Origin: Pyxicephalus adspersus | Lineage: Eukaryota > Chordata > Amphibia > Anura > Pyxicephalidae | Assembly: GCF_032062135.1 (NCBI RefSeq) | Contig: NC_092864.1 | Location: 19,893,873-19,957,872 of the forward strand | Length of the DNA: 64,000 bases | Direction: 5' to 3' | Shown here: in pieces, positions 12,201 to 23,905 of the stretch | Position numbering within the stretch: position 1 is the first letter of the stretch | Layout of the letters: every line of letters starts with the position of its first letter | Translations under genes and position numbers: made by a program | The notes under the pieces: generated by a model | Told to the model about the DNA's origin: nothing | The model's input: the letters and a program-made list of their open reading frames with translations, nothing else | The model's database searches: none

Positions 12201-15200
12201 TTCTATCTCACACAGCAACTGGTGGGTAAAGTTATCTAATCAGAAGTCCCAATAAAGTGTGTGTAAACTCTATTGTATTATAACTTTATGTTATTCTCTT
12301 GTTTCCTTTTGTTTTGTTATATATATTCTCTATTCAATAAGTTCAAGGAACATCTGTTTATCATGCCAGCTGATCCTGAACTACTTGTTGCTGATTTTTA
12401 TTCTTATATATTTTCAAAAATTAGCTGCACATTGTTAATGAGATCAGTGCGTTAGCTTCCTCACTCCAGAACTGAAGATGTATCACTGACATGATATTCA
12501 AGTAACATAAAACATGAAAACAATTGCAGCCACCACAAATAAACACTGCAAGCTGCAATATATTGCATTTTTTGTGGGTTTATGTCCATTGAAATTTGAT
12601 AAACAAAATAACATCATAAGACCAATAAAATAAATTATTCAAAATGAAGCCTTTGCTAGGGATGATGATGAAAGCCCCATAGTTTTTATTAATGGAACCT
12701 ACTCATATTTTTGATGTTGTAGAAAATACATAGTTGGGTTGTAAAGCAAAGTTTGTCCTTGACAAAGGTTGTAAATTGTCCATGATTCTGCAATTCCTAT
12801 TTCAAAAGAAGTGATCCTCCATTATGCAACAAGTTGACGCGATCATGTTCTAGGGCCACTCACTAGGCATCACGTTTTAGTTGTGAGGCCACCTCGAACT
12901 TGATGCTGTCAGTAAGACAATCCTGAAGGCCAGTACCATTCTATAAAAACCCCTACAGTTGCCTGTTCTACTTTTTTTTTCCCTTTTCACTAATTGCAGC
13001 ATCCATTGATCCATTAAGCATTTTACGTTTACTTTCACTATGTTCTGATTCCTTCCTTCAACCCCTATATTACTACTGTTTCCCAAAAGTTAAAGGATTG
13101 AATGGCTGAAACAAAGTCTCCTAACACTCATAAATTCCAGCACTGTAATGGGCAGTAGGTAGGAGACATGAGTCTCTGGATAGGGCAGTATAAAAGCAGG
13201 AAAACAACCTTTAAGATTCTTTTTTGCTTCTATGGCTCTTTCCAACAGATGGTAGCAGCCAAACCAAGACATTACAATGCCAACTCTGACCACTACTTTC
13301 TATAACTGAATGCAAAGCATTTACATTGTTGTACAGGTAGGTATGTACAGAAATCACTAAGAACTACTGTTAATGGGTTACAATCAGTATGTGCTTCTCT
13401 ACACAAACCAAGGTGAATACATTGCAAAAGCAATACATTATAAACACCTCTTAAACACAAACCTGTTATATTTGTCCGTAGCCAATCTCTGCAGGTGATT
13501 GTTGGTGGCAAGCAGCCATGGGGGTTGACAATCTTGGAGTGGTAAAACCTCCATTCAGCACAGCATGCAAAGATCTACCATGATGGAAATTGGCAGTTGT
13601 AGCTGGAAATACAAGAAGGGATAAACCTTTACACTGGTTTGCTTGTCCTCCCTTCCTCCCCGGGGATTTTCATCCTACTTTGAACCCCTGCTATGCATTA
13701 CATTTACAGAGCTGCTGAGTAGTTTCCTGGCTATCACTACTCAGTAATATGGTCAGTTTCATCAGAATGAGACAGGACAGGAAATAACAATTCTTGAAAT
13801 GGGTTACGCATGGTATCTAGGCACCAGCTGTTTTCTGGTAATATGGCTTTAATATATGACTTGCCAGCACTTACCATCGGCACTTTTTGTCTTTTTACCC
13901 AGGACACTATCTCTAATCTGGTTCTGAAAACTTCAAGGTAAGGTCAGAGTGTTAAAATTGCTCTTATCTCATGTCAGTATTACCGCTTATTTGGTGAGCA
14001 TGTAGTCTGTGTTTTTCAAATTGTACCTGAACCCCAAATCAAAATGGTGATGGATCTCATCTTTTCAGTCTTAATAGATGCATTGGTCCCCTTTTTACTT
14101 GGTGGCTTTGCCACCGGCACCAAGAAGACAATGTTTATTTCCTGTTCTATAGAGGAGCAGCCTTGTCACCATAAGCAACTCTCCTGATTTGGAATACAAC
14201 TAAAGATTAGTGGAACTGAGATATTTGTTTTCCTAAAAACTGACCACCAACATGTTGAGTCTCTGAACAAGGTGGGAATATGTCCAATCAAAATCAAGTA
14301 CAACTCGTAAAACATAGTGTCAAAGCTGCCCCTCAGAATTGCTAGGAGGATCAGGTTGGCTGGTGAAAATCAGTCCTTAGTGGAAAAAAATATAAAATAA
14401 AATGTGACTTTTCCCTAAATTGAAGGTAATATATGGGGAAAAAATGGGAAAATTGATAAAGCTGGTAGGGTTAATATGCATCAGAATGTACTCTACTAGA
14501 TTCCCGTTACTTTAATCCACAGTAGGATTTTGCACCAAGCCAATCATAAATATGACTTTAAATCTGACATTTTTGTTTGTTCAGTAATTCATAAATTTCA
14601 CTGGGGAAAACCCATTGTATAGTTTGAGTTTGTTTGTATGGCCTGAGTTTGACACCCCTGACTTAGGGCATTCCATTCATGCTGTTTGAATAATTTTGTA
14701 CTAGCGTATAGCAATAGTGCAGTATAGTCCCAAAACTATATAAAAGAATAGTTTTCCATTGCATTTTGAAAAAGAAAGAACATTACAGATTTACATAATT
14801 AAAGCACTTAGTATTTGAATTATAGTGATTCACAGAAGATAGCTTGGGACACTGATAACATTAGATACATGAACTTACAAGGGTGCTGCATTTTTATTAG
14901 GACCAGCAGATATTTTTCTGTACTTTCAGCAAATGTACATGCAACCTGTAAAATACAAACTAATGCAGCCACAGTATACAACAACTACGGTACCTAAATG
15001 ACTTATTCTTGGGTTTAGGTACATTTGTGGGTCCTATAGCCATCATCAAGGTTAAACCATAGAGGTTAATTTGAATGCAATGTGGTCCTCCACAGGTTTA
15101 GTAGCGCCACAGCTATCTTTCTTGCTTCACTAGGCTCACATAATTGATATGTCTCATACAACAGCCTCCAGACATGCTGTGTTTATAATTGAAAATAATG

Positions 15201-15909
15201 ATCAAGTGGTGAAGGTAAAGCAGGTACACAAATACCCACAGGCCCCTATCACAAATAAAGACTTGTTTACACCACAGCATGCATGGAACTTACAATGTGT
15301 GCATTAGTGTGATTTGTAACACTTGCTGTAATGCATTGTTAACATGCATTGGATTCTTTTTTTTTCTTTTATTCAGCAAAATGTATATGCTTTAGATGTG
15401 CTATATGCTTTAGATGTGGTGTGCACCACATTGAAATGCATTACATCTCATCCATGCATTGTGAGGAATTTCAGCAGGTTAGAAGGCAGGCACTCAAATG
15501 CAACATGTATTTTTTCGTTTTCCTTTTTTTAAGGCCACCAGTGCAGCATGTTGATGTCAACTAAAGCCATACAGCAAACTGATTTGTTATTGCATTGGGA
15601 ATCAAAGCTCAACTCAGCCCAATGAAGCTTGTGTGAATGATCCCTACATTTATTCCATGATAGCCCAAATCCAAGCAAAAAGTTTTTTTGGACAATGTCG
15701 GAAAACCTTTACAGATTTTTCTTGCAATCCCCACACATCTTACAATCTTGCTGTTTGGTAGACAGATGGAAAAAAATATATTTTAATATATCAAATAATA
15801 AATATATTGAATCCAGAAGTAGGCACGCAAAAGCATATTTCAAAGTTCAGAAAATAGAATTATCCATATTTTAAATGTTCCAAAAAATATGATAAAAATA
15901 CTATAAACA
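9272..15909. other. Gene-free region downstream of elfn1
   Basis: No coding gene was recognised. It may hold the distal 3' UTR, since AATAAA motifs recur to about 12.15 kb. It contains a decayed foldback MITE (11318-11505) and a possible second degenerate palindrome (about 11567-11810), where a block like ACTTACCTTTCCTG recurs inverted as a block ending AAAGGTAAGTGAT. Near 14640-14660 there is a fragment resembling a hAT terminus (GAGTTTGACACCCCTG). The rest is unremarkable AT-rich sequence. Confidence 0.45.
11318..11505. repeat. TTTATTAAAGCTC foldback MITE, degenerate copy
   Basis: It starts CCTGATTTAATAAAGCTCTC and ends with the inverted counterpart (CCAGTCTTGAGGAGCTTTAA). The inner part contains the family's CCAGGTTTGCTGGATCACCC block. 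It is one of six copies or partial copies of the same palindromic family here (see 25289-25510 for the best one). The left arm has lost part of its length. Confidence 0.7.
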
Positions 15910-16340
15910 CACTGCCTGGCCAAAAAAAGTCAGGAAGCCTAAAGGGGGAGTGTTATGTTCTGGTGTTGTTTCAGCTAGTCAAGTTTAAGTTCAGCAATGT
16001 TATGAACGAATGATCAGTTTTTTCCACAATTGTACTTTTTCTTCCCTGATGGCACAGGTATGTTCCAAGATGATGAATGCCAGGATTATTCATTCTCAAA
16101 TGGTGAAAATGTATTTCAGGGAGAGTGAGACACATGGATTGGCAGCCATTGACCTGCACCCCATTGGGAATTATAATCAACACAATAATCAACACAATCT
16201 TGGTATTTCCTGGGCAGAAATAAATGTGACATTGCATAAGTTTATCAAAATGATACCACAGCGAATGTGTTCCATAATCAAAGAGAAAGGTGGTCCAACT
16301 AAACATTAGAGTGCCTGACTTTTATTTGACCACCCAGTAC
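15910..16340 (+). mobile_element. Tc1/mariner-type element, internally deleted relic
   Basis: The ends are inverted: the left starts CACTGCCTGGCCAAAAAAAG and the right, read in reverse complement, is TACTGGGTGGTCAAATAAAA, matching in an ACTG..TGG.CAAA pattern. Between them lies a shortened transposase C-terminal region on the + strand. About 430 bp remain of an element class usually 1.2-1.6 kb, so most of the transposase is deleted. Confidence 0.75.
16040..16309 (+). pseudogene. Tc1-like transposase C-terminal fragment
   Basis: The translation shows the end of a DDE transposase: a GMFQDD-like block near 16056, then in a shifted frame NARIIHSQMVKMYFRESE, DLHPIGN, and MPQRMCSIIKEKGGPTK before the stop. 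These correspond to the second catalytic aspartate region, the SPDLNPIEN motif and the conserved tail of the family. A frameshift near 16060-16070 separates the first block from the rest. The catalytic glutamate of NPIEN is replaced by glycine. It cannot encode an active enzyme. Confidence 0.75.
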
Positions 16341-17023
16341 ATTAATATTGAGAGTGGCTGCAGTAATTGTGAGGATACTGATACATTGCAAAGCTCAGTA
16401 TTCCTCCTCTAACCTGTTCACTACCAAGGTCTCTGAGGTTACAGTGGGCCACATGACTAAAAGAGAACTGTCTGTGTTACCCTACGTGCTACCCTAGCCC
16501 TTACTTTCCCACTTTTACTAAAATATCAAATGATGCACCCGATTGGTCACAATGATGGAAATTATAATCACTTTTTTCAGTCACTGACAAACAGGGTCCT
16601 TTGAGATGAAGCTAACACAAACCACAATGACTGTTATGAGGTTTCTATGAGGAAACTTAGCACAAGCGTAGTACAGCTGGCGACAGGAGACGCAGACAGA
16701 GTCATTATGAATTCTCCAGTTGGGAGCAGTCAGGAAGCCTGAAGTGTTCTTATGGGAGACACGTTTTAAAGCTTCTAAAGTAATTTACCGTGTGACTGCT
16801 TGGAGGTGTCAGAAGCATCCTCCCTCTCTACAAGATTCTTGTAGGGAGCTGACTGTGAACCTTTGCCAAATTATTACAATAAATATCATTTCACATGAGA
16901 AGGCCTGAGCCATTGCATGACTAGAGTCACCTAAGGCTGCACACACACAACTGGCCATTGCTTGCTGTTTTTACACAAGACATTTCCAGAAAACTTACAA
17001 TGGGAAAGCTACCTGGGCTGCTA
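16341..17023. other. Gene-free spacer
   Basis: Nothing recognisable beyond short spurious open frames. It lies between the Tc1 relic and the TA-flanked element that starts at 17026. Confidence 0.4.
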
Positions 17024-17025
17024 TA

Positions 17026-17443
17026 CAGGTAGTCCCCGGGTTACATACGAGATAGGGACTGTAGGTTTGTTCTTAAGTTGATTTGTATATAATTTAGAAC
17101 AGGTACAGATGTTTGTCTCAACATATTATTAGGCAGCATTGTGTCGGTTACTGTATAAAATCCTCACTGTGAATTATTCACAAACAAAGCTAAAAAAAAC
17201 TTTATGAAGCCTATACATTCATTAACTTCTGCAGCAAGCTGTGCTTTGATATGCAAAAAGAAACAACTGCAGAGTTTGTCATGGTCATTAAAGACTTACA
17301 AAGGGTTGCAGAACAGCAAAAGATTTCTTCTGCAAGTCATGCAAACCTCCCTCCTCCCGTCCTGCACATGAACGAGCAGGAAAGTCCCATTCGTATCTAG
17401 GAGTCGTCCATATATCGGATGTCCTTAACTCGGGGACTATCTG
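17026..17443. mobile_element. TA-flanked DNA transposon with CAGGTAGTCCCC ends
   Basis: The left end reads CAGGTAGTCCCCGGGTTA; the right end in reverse complement reads CAGATAGTCCCCGAGTTA. Both are flanked by TA (17024-17025 and 17444-17445), consistent with a TA target duplication. The 418-bp interior is non-coding. It is a non-autonomous element whose superfamily I cannot fix; TA targets suggest Tc1/mariner or a relative. Confidence 0.7.
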
Positions 17444-18444
17444 TATTCATCTTTGTTCTGAAAATGATAGCTTCCTTGGTCCATACTTCAGTAACTCTTG
17501 CTCCTGAAAAAAGCATTAGGAGCCAAAACAAATTTTGCCATTGTGTTAGGTTATAGCAATGCACCCAATGTTATGTTAGCACACCTAATGTACCATGAAT
17601 TTTGAATGGCCGAGTGCACTACAGAAATGCAGGTCTGACGAGCCGCTTTGCAATGCCTCACTACTATAATACCGCACTATCATGCATTGTGGTTGTGTTG
17701 TAAAAAATGATACATGTCCATTTTCTTTCATTTTATAGTGCCTTTCCCTTTTTTTTGAGCGGTCTTAATGGAACATATGTTAACATCACTCAATGCCCAT
17801 TCATTAACACAATGCACCAAGATGCCAAGATATGAATAGAGCCGGTATGCAGCAGTGTTTGTAAAAGAAAACAAACATCGAAAGCTCTTGTTATAACCCT
17901 ATGGTTTCTACATTGCACTGTGTTACAAAAATTTGTATATTTCATTGTAAATACAGCTGTGTTCCCACTATTTAAAATAATTATACTTTTGAATAGCATG
18001 TTAAGAAATGTATAGAAACCCATAAGGTTAAGTGAGGCATAAATTATTTTTGCACCATTCCTTTAAATCTTTCATGTATTTAATTATCATAGCACCATTG
18101 ACCTAAAGGTCCAGAATCGTTAGTATAATTATTTAGATTGCTGTCATCAGCTACTTCAGTTCTTGCTCTGCAAAGCAAAGAGACCTTTTACTCACAGTTG
18201 ATTAATATTATATAGTACTGTACATTATTAGAGCTTCTAAGAGGAAAAGAGTGTGTCTTTGTAAAGACTCAAGTCCCTAATGTAAATGAATACAGTTATA
18301 CCCATCTGTCCTATTGTCTGTATCACCGAGATCTTTGTTAAGTACCACGGCAAAAAAAAAATCTTCTGCTACAATACACCTAAAGGTGTGTCAGATTCCT
18401 GGTTGTTGGCGGAGCACTGTAGTTCCTCATGCTGACCTCTACAT
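17444..18444. other. Gene-free AT-rich spacer
   Basis: No gene, structured RNA or clear repeat was recognised between the two DNA transposons. Confidence 0.4.
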
Positions 18445-18743
18445 CAGTGATTTTCAACCACTGTGCCGCGGCACACTAGTGTGCCATGAGAGATCTTTAG
18501 GTGTACCGTGGGAAATTATCTAATTACCATTGTCGAGTGTCTGTGCTGTAGTGACTGGCAGAGTAATGTAATACTCTTCCATGTCAGTGGGTGGCAGTAG
18601 GTAACAGTTTTCTTGTTTATTCTTAGAGACAAAAGAATTAGCTACAGAGTGTCATTTTGTAACATTTTTGATTTGTGGTGTGCCGCAGGATTTTTTCAAT
18701 GTAAAAAAATGTGCCGTGGCTCAAAAAAAGTTGAAAAACACTG
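18445..18743. mobile_element. hAT-type MITE with intact 8-bp target duplication
   Basis: The element begins CAGTGATTTTCAACCACTGT and ends GTTGAAAAACACTG, giving terminal inverted repeats of the hAT CAGTG...TTCAAC type. It is flanked on both sides by the perfect 8-bp duplication CTCTACAT (18437-18444 and 18744-18751), the hAT hallmark. The subterminal regions carry GTGCCGCGGCACAC-like and GTGTGCCGCAGG-like blocks. It is 299 bp long with no coding capacity. The intact target duplication suggests a fairly recent insertion. Confidence 0.9.
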
Positions 18744-19198
18744 CTCTACATCACTTCTATGCTATATGCTAAGTTAGCAAAAGGAACCACAGAGCTCAGA
18801 GGGGTACCAGGCATCCAACACATTTGGAAATGCATAAATATAATTTTAAATTACTAATACCTAAACCCATTTATTTTTTTTTTTTTCCAAAAGCAGCATT
18901 TTACTCAATGGGACAGATATTAAAGTCACTCACTGGTGCCATGTCTGGTTGTGGGGACCAGTAATCCACCTATTATGTTTGTGCCTCCCCCCCTCCCATA
19001 TCATCATGTCATCTGCACGTCTAGGTTCTAAGAGTAGGGCACCAGTGGACAGGCAATACGAATTGTCATGAGCACTCGAAAATGACCTTCCCACTATGGA
19101 ATGTGGGGAGGGGGTGCATACCTGGAGCAAACCTTTAAACCACTCTGCCAAGGTAATTAGGTTTAGGAGTGTATATCCAATTGAAAAGCATAAGACTA

Positions 19199-19290
19199 GT
19201 TAAAGCGGAACTAAACCTAAAAAGTAAAAAGTGTGAGCTTGGTATTGCAGAATGGACATGATATGTCTTTCCTGCAATATAACAAACTTA
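19199..19290 (+). repeat. Terminus of a TTAA-type element (AGCGGAACTAAACC family)
   Basis: It begins TTAAAGCGGAACTAAACCTA, the same end as the better preserved copies at 51809-52286 and 62646-63166. The matching right end was not found nearby, so this is a truncated copy or one too diverged to delimit. Confidence 0.5.
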
Positions 19291-19550
19291 CCTGCCTTTT
19301 CACAATCTTTTTTTTTAAGTGTACATTTAGCTGCATATACACAGCTCATTGTACTATCCTCAATCAAGACGGCCGAGGATCACAAAGCTGGAAAAGGTCT
19401 TTGGGAGGAAAGAAAAAAAAGAGGTAAATTTAGATTGATTAGATTGGGAACAAATACGTCGTCAGCCTCCTAATAATGATGTAAATTGATAGAAACCACT
19501 TAATTTGGTTAATGTGCCTAAGCCCTTAATGTCCGAGTAGGGACAACTTA

Positions 19551-19820
19551 TGAGAAAATGTAGGGACAGAACAGTAGGCTTCTTGTGGCACAGAAAAACT
19601 TTTAGGCATTGTATGAAATTAAAAAATCACTTTTAATAAATATACAAGAATTATAAAAAACATTAAAAATGGGGGTAACAGAGGTTAATACACTGTACCC
19701 TTCAACAAAGTTTTTACAAACGTGTATCAGTAAGCAGTAAGTGATTTTTTAATTTCATACAATACCTAAAAGTTTTTCTGTGCCACAAGTAGCCTACAGT
19801 TCTGTCCTTACATTTTCTCA
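19551..19820. repeat. Foldback MITE with 80-bp arms
   Basis: The left arm (19551-19632) and right arm (19739-19820) are near-perfect reverse complements. The left arm runs from TGAGAAAATGTAGGGACAG to AATTAAAAAATCACTT. The central spacer is about 105 bp. Few mismatches separate the arms, implying a young element or arm-to-arm homogenisation. No ORF. Confidence 0.85.
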
Positions 19821-22217
19821 GAGGTAAATTAGTTCAACTTCAACACCCATAAATGAAATAAGTAGTTAGATGGCACACATTATACACTGTCTTATATTTA
19901 AAATGGTTAAATAAATTGGGATTTAAATTATTGGTGCTTTTGTTAATACCCTTACACATCCAATTTAAGCCATCATGCTAATAAAGACAAATCAAAGCAT
20001 TTAAGACTTGCATCATGGTACCTGAGCTCTTTTTCTAGAAAGTTATATCTACCCAGCCTATGCAAAGAAATTTTTGTCTATAGTGCTACTTTCTTATGCT
20101 TTGCATCCATTTTAAATAAATGTTTAGTTCTTTATATCCTTGTTAGTTATCACAATATCCCAGGATGGATAGTAAGTGATGGAAGGCTCCATTTGTTACA
20201 CAAAGAACCATTAGGCCCTTGTTCTCCCTTATCATCCTACAAATATTATTGGGAGAATCCAATTTGACCACAGTGCAAATATGAAGCTATGAGGTTATGA
20301 GAGCAGAAGTGTCTAAATGGTCACGTTATGAAATACACAAAAATATATATATGATGGGGGGAGACCGACACAGCGAGAGAGAGAGCATGAGGAATATAGG
20401 CAAAAAGTGAAATTTTAGCTATATTACCAACATTAAGATAGAAAATATTTACTTTTGCAGCTTTGAGCACACTGCATTGCTTTATTTGTAAGTAAGCAAT
20501 CAGTAACTTGTATGTTGTCTGCTTTTTTTTTTTTTTTTTTAAATAGACAGTTATCACCAATGCATTTTAGCTTTGTAAACAACTGACACTTTTTATATGT
20601 ATTTAAAGCCACCATGTCAGTACATTCAGCTAATGCCAGGCAGTAAAAGAAGAGAAGAGGGTAAAAGACTTTCAGATGGCCCATGTGTTAAAATTCTGCC
20701 AAGTTGTTGATCTCAGAAATTGAAGTTATCCGACACTTCCAGGTGCATCAAATACCTGCTCCTCCACCACACACTCTAATTCCTTCCAACTGTTCCTATA
20801 TCAGTTGGTATTAAAAAAAGGAACAACTTAGCACCCATTAGTTACATTATGGAGGACCCCTACCACCATATGTCTGTCTTTGATGCCTCCTGTGCAAAGT
20901 TAGGTTTATTTTCACACTCCTCCCCAATCCCATTCTACCCAATATAACATTTTAGCTATAGCTTCCTGGATTAAATATACTCCTAATTCAAGAACACAAA
21001 TACCTTCCTGTTCCTAATGCAGACATACCAGAAACTGGTCAGGTTAGCTGCATACATAGACATGGACATTCCGCTTTAAAAGAAGTCAAGTAAATTGGCC
21101 TTTAATCCAGTATGCATTCACTTATTTGAGGTTGGTGGTTGTTTTTAATGGTTCAAGGAACCAAAAACGGCTGCTTTTGGCCTTCATTTTAGTTGCTTAG
21201 CATTATTAACGTCATATGTTTGTTGTGAATGGTGGAAGGGAGCCATCTCACTAAGGTCACACTTTAGTCATCATACAATGACTTCGCACAATCACTATAC
21301 TTTATTATTATATTTTGAATAAAAAGGTGGTCTAACAAAATATTCATGTCTATAGTTAAGCATTAGAACCTGAAAGAAGTTTTTTCAATGTCCTTTACAT
21401 TTTCACTGTCCTAAAAACTTAGTGTTTCATAACAAAACTGCTATTGTACTAAAATAAATTAATGGTTTGTTTTTTTTGTTTTTTTCCGATTGGAAAATGG
21501 AAATGAGTTGGTAACTGCTTACTGCATCCATATTCTTCCTATGGCTACCAAGGAACAAGATTTTGCTGTATGGCTATATATTTGCTAAATGTGATTTGTG
21601 TTTCTATTGTTTTTAACTAAAGGTAAAAATAAGATTGATAGTCTGTTATAGAATTGGCATTACCTTTGTTGATTTAAAAAAACTGAGTATAATCCATGAT
21701 AGAAAAACTGTGGCAAAGGGTTATTTGGTAAGTAAAAGAGGAAAGGAAATGCTGATTTAACTGGAATGGTCAAGTTGCTCATTGCAAAAGCTGAACAAAT
21801 AATCTGCTAAATACACAATTGTAATACACAGGAGGGAGCTGTCTTACATGCCAAAGAATTAGCACTTCTTTCCATGTAGTCCTGAGATTTACACAGCAGT
21901 GCCACACAGCACAGCTACATCTGGATGAACAGGTGATCAAATTTTTGTATGCTGCAGCTAACTAACACTTAAAGCCTGTGACTGGACAGGGGAAGCAGAA
22001 GTTTAAATTAATGTTACTCCACACTTTTGTGTTGAAATATCAACACAGCTGACTGGCTCCCTGTACTGCTTCTTCATCTTCCAGACTACATTCTGCTGTA
22101 CATGGGATTGCAAGATGGTGATACAAAGTTAAATATCACATCCCAACATTTCTACACACTGCATAGGAAAAACAGGAAGGGATTATTTCGGGATACCAGA
22201 CATACTGGATACTGACA

Positions 22218-22222
<5 letters not shown>
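19821..22222. other. Gene-free AT-rich region
   Basis: It holds a 20-base poly(T) run near 20523-20542, a short GA-rich patch near 20365-20388, and a fragment near 21068-21076 (CCGCTTTAA) resembling the end of the AGCGGAAC family in reverse. No gene was recognised. Confidence 0.4.
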
Positions 22223-22270
<48 letters not shown>

Positions 22271-22371
22271 AGATGTATTACTTTATAGTACAGATTGTAT
22301 TTCTTTTAAAACAAGAAAAAAAGTGACCTTTCTTGACATTTTAAAATCAAACTACACATCCATTTGTGGAT

Positions 22372-22417
<46 letters not shown>
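22223..22417. repeat. Two (TA)n microsatellites separated by 107 bp
   Basis: Perfect TA/AT arrays occupy about 22223-22266 and 22374-22417, each about 22 repeat units. The unique-looking spacer contains a short GTACAGAT repeat. Equal array lengths are notable. Confidence 0.95.
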
Positions 22418-22422
<5 letters not shown>

Positions 22423-23040
22423 TGTATCACAGATACTAAATTTCAAAATGCATGTAACATGGAGCTGCATTCACTTGTGCCTTTTATATCTGCCTGGAGT
22501 TTAGCTTTAATAAGTCAAATAGCAGTGCAGTCAACCTTATCAACCAATCAAAACATCTCATTGACTATTCGAGTTAAATACAGGGTGACACTAAAATGAA
22601 ACAATCTAAAAACTAATGCAAAAATGTTTAGATTCCACAATTCAAATGAAATAAATGAAAAACAGTTCTCCAGCATATATCCTTCTGTAATAAATTCCAT
22701 ATCCTACATACTAATGCATTCACCAACTTAGATGACCGTTCAAACAAAACAATGGTCAAGGGGGGCTTCATAAGGAAGGATTAGTTCTTCTCCTGGAAAA
22801 CCGGATAATCTTGCTGCATTCAACTTAATACAGATCTGCTGTACTTATGTTTCATTGTGCCATCTCAACAGTCACTGCTACTCCAAAGGATAAAAAAGAC
22901 CTTTATACCCCTCTAAAAGGGGAAATACTTAATGATAGCGTTGTCTTTTACCTATTACAAAAATTCAAATAAAAATTTAGTACCATCATAAAACAACAAC
23001 GTGCAGTTGTTCACATCCAAATTAAAAGTCATAACGTGTT
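22418..23040. other. Gene-free AT-rich spacer
   Basis: No gene or defined repeat was recognised. It leads into the compositionally distinct block that starts near 23041. Confidence 0.35.
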
Positions 23041-23760
23041 TGTGACATCACCGTGTATAGCTTTGTCCTACGCGTTTCACCAAAACTGGCATCATCAGGA
23101 GTGGAGCTGAATGTCACGGATAACGGGGAGGGGAGGAAAACAGAAGGATAAATACAAGGGACTGGGCCTTCAAAGGCTAGGGAGAGGGAAACGGTCACCC
23201 CCTAAGGACACCCTAACCTAGCCCTGACTCCTGACAGTATGAATATCCCCTGATGGTGGGAATACTCATACATTGGAACCTAGGCCCTAGTAGCCCTGAA
23301 TTGCCCTAGGAATAGTGACTGGGCTTGAGACTACTGGTTCCTTCCCTGATGAAAGAACCAGTGTCTCCCTGAGGCCTAGTAACAACAAAAGAACAACAAA
23401 ACACCAAAAGTAGTACAACTTATTTTAAATAGCAAATGAAGGTGCAGGAACTCCGGAGAGGACAACACACCAGCTCTTCACATCCCAGTATTGAATATCA
23501 ACCGCATAGCATGAAGTGTGAGGCCAGACTAAATGGAGGAGCAGTAATGACTACCAGCTGCAGCTGATACAAAGGGTTTGGTCATTACAAACAACAACAC
23601 AGGAACAAGTAAAAACAAAAAGACTGTCAGATAACCTCACATGCAGCTTGTCTCACAGATCTTCTAACTGACACTGACATTTAAGACATTAAGACAAAGC
23701 TAATCAAGTGCAAAGGTTGTCTACCCTTCACTCCCATGCTATATAGCATTCTTTGAAGAC
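23041..23760. repeat. Unclassified repeat-like block with CCTGATGA/GAAACGCGT core
   Basis: Base composition is richer in C, A and G than the surroundings. Near the left edge, on the minus strand, lies a CCTGATGATG / GTGAAACGCGTAGG motif (23068-23100) that recurs in other repeats of this window. The section 23200-23420 is full of CCCTA/CCTGA-like words without coding potential. It may be part of a retroelement or large DNA element; boundaries and class are not visible. Confidence 0.35.
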
Positions 23761-23818
23761 ACGTGTACATGTTCATGGAACAGGTGGGTGATATAAGTAT
23801 ACATGTTCATAGACAAAG

Positions 23819-23905
23819 AGCCTGATTTAATAAAGCTCCCTGAGACTAGAGAAGATAGACTATAATGGGATAACTTGGGTAATTCTTCATATTGTCCAAT
23901 CCACT
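23819..23905. repeat. TTTATTAAAGCTC MITE, single-arm fragment
   Basis: It starts GCCTGATTTAATAAAGCTCC and continues as GAGAAGATAGACTATAATGGG, matching the left arm of the family. The inverted right arm is absent. Confidence 0.65.
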
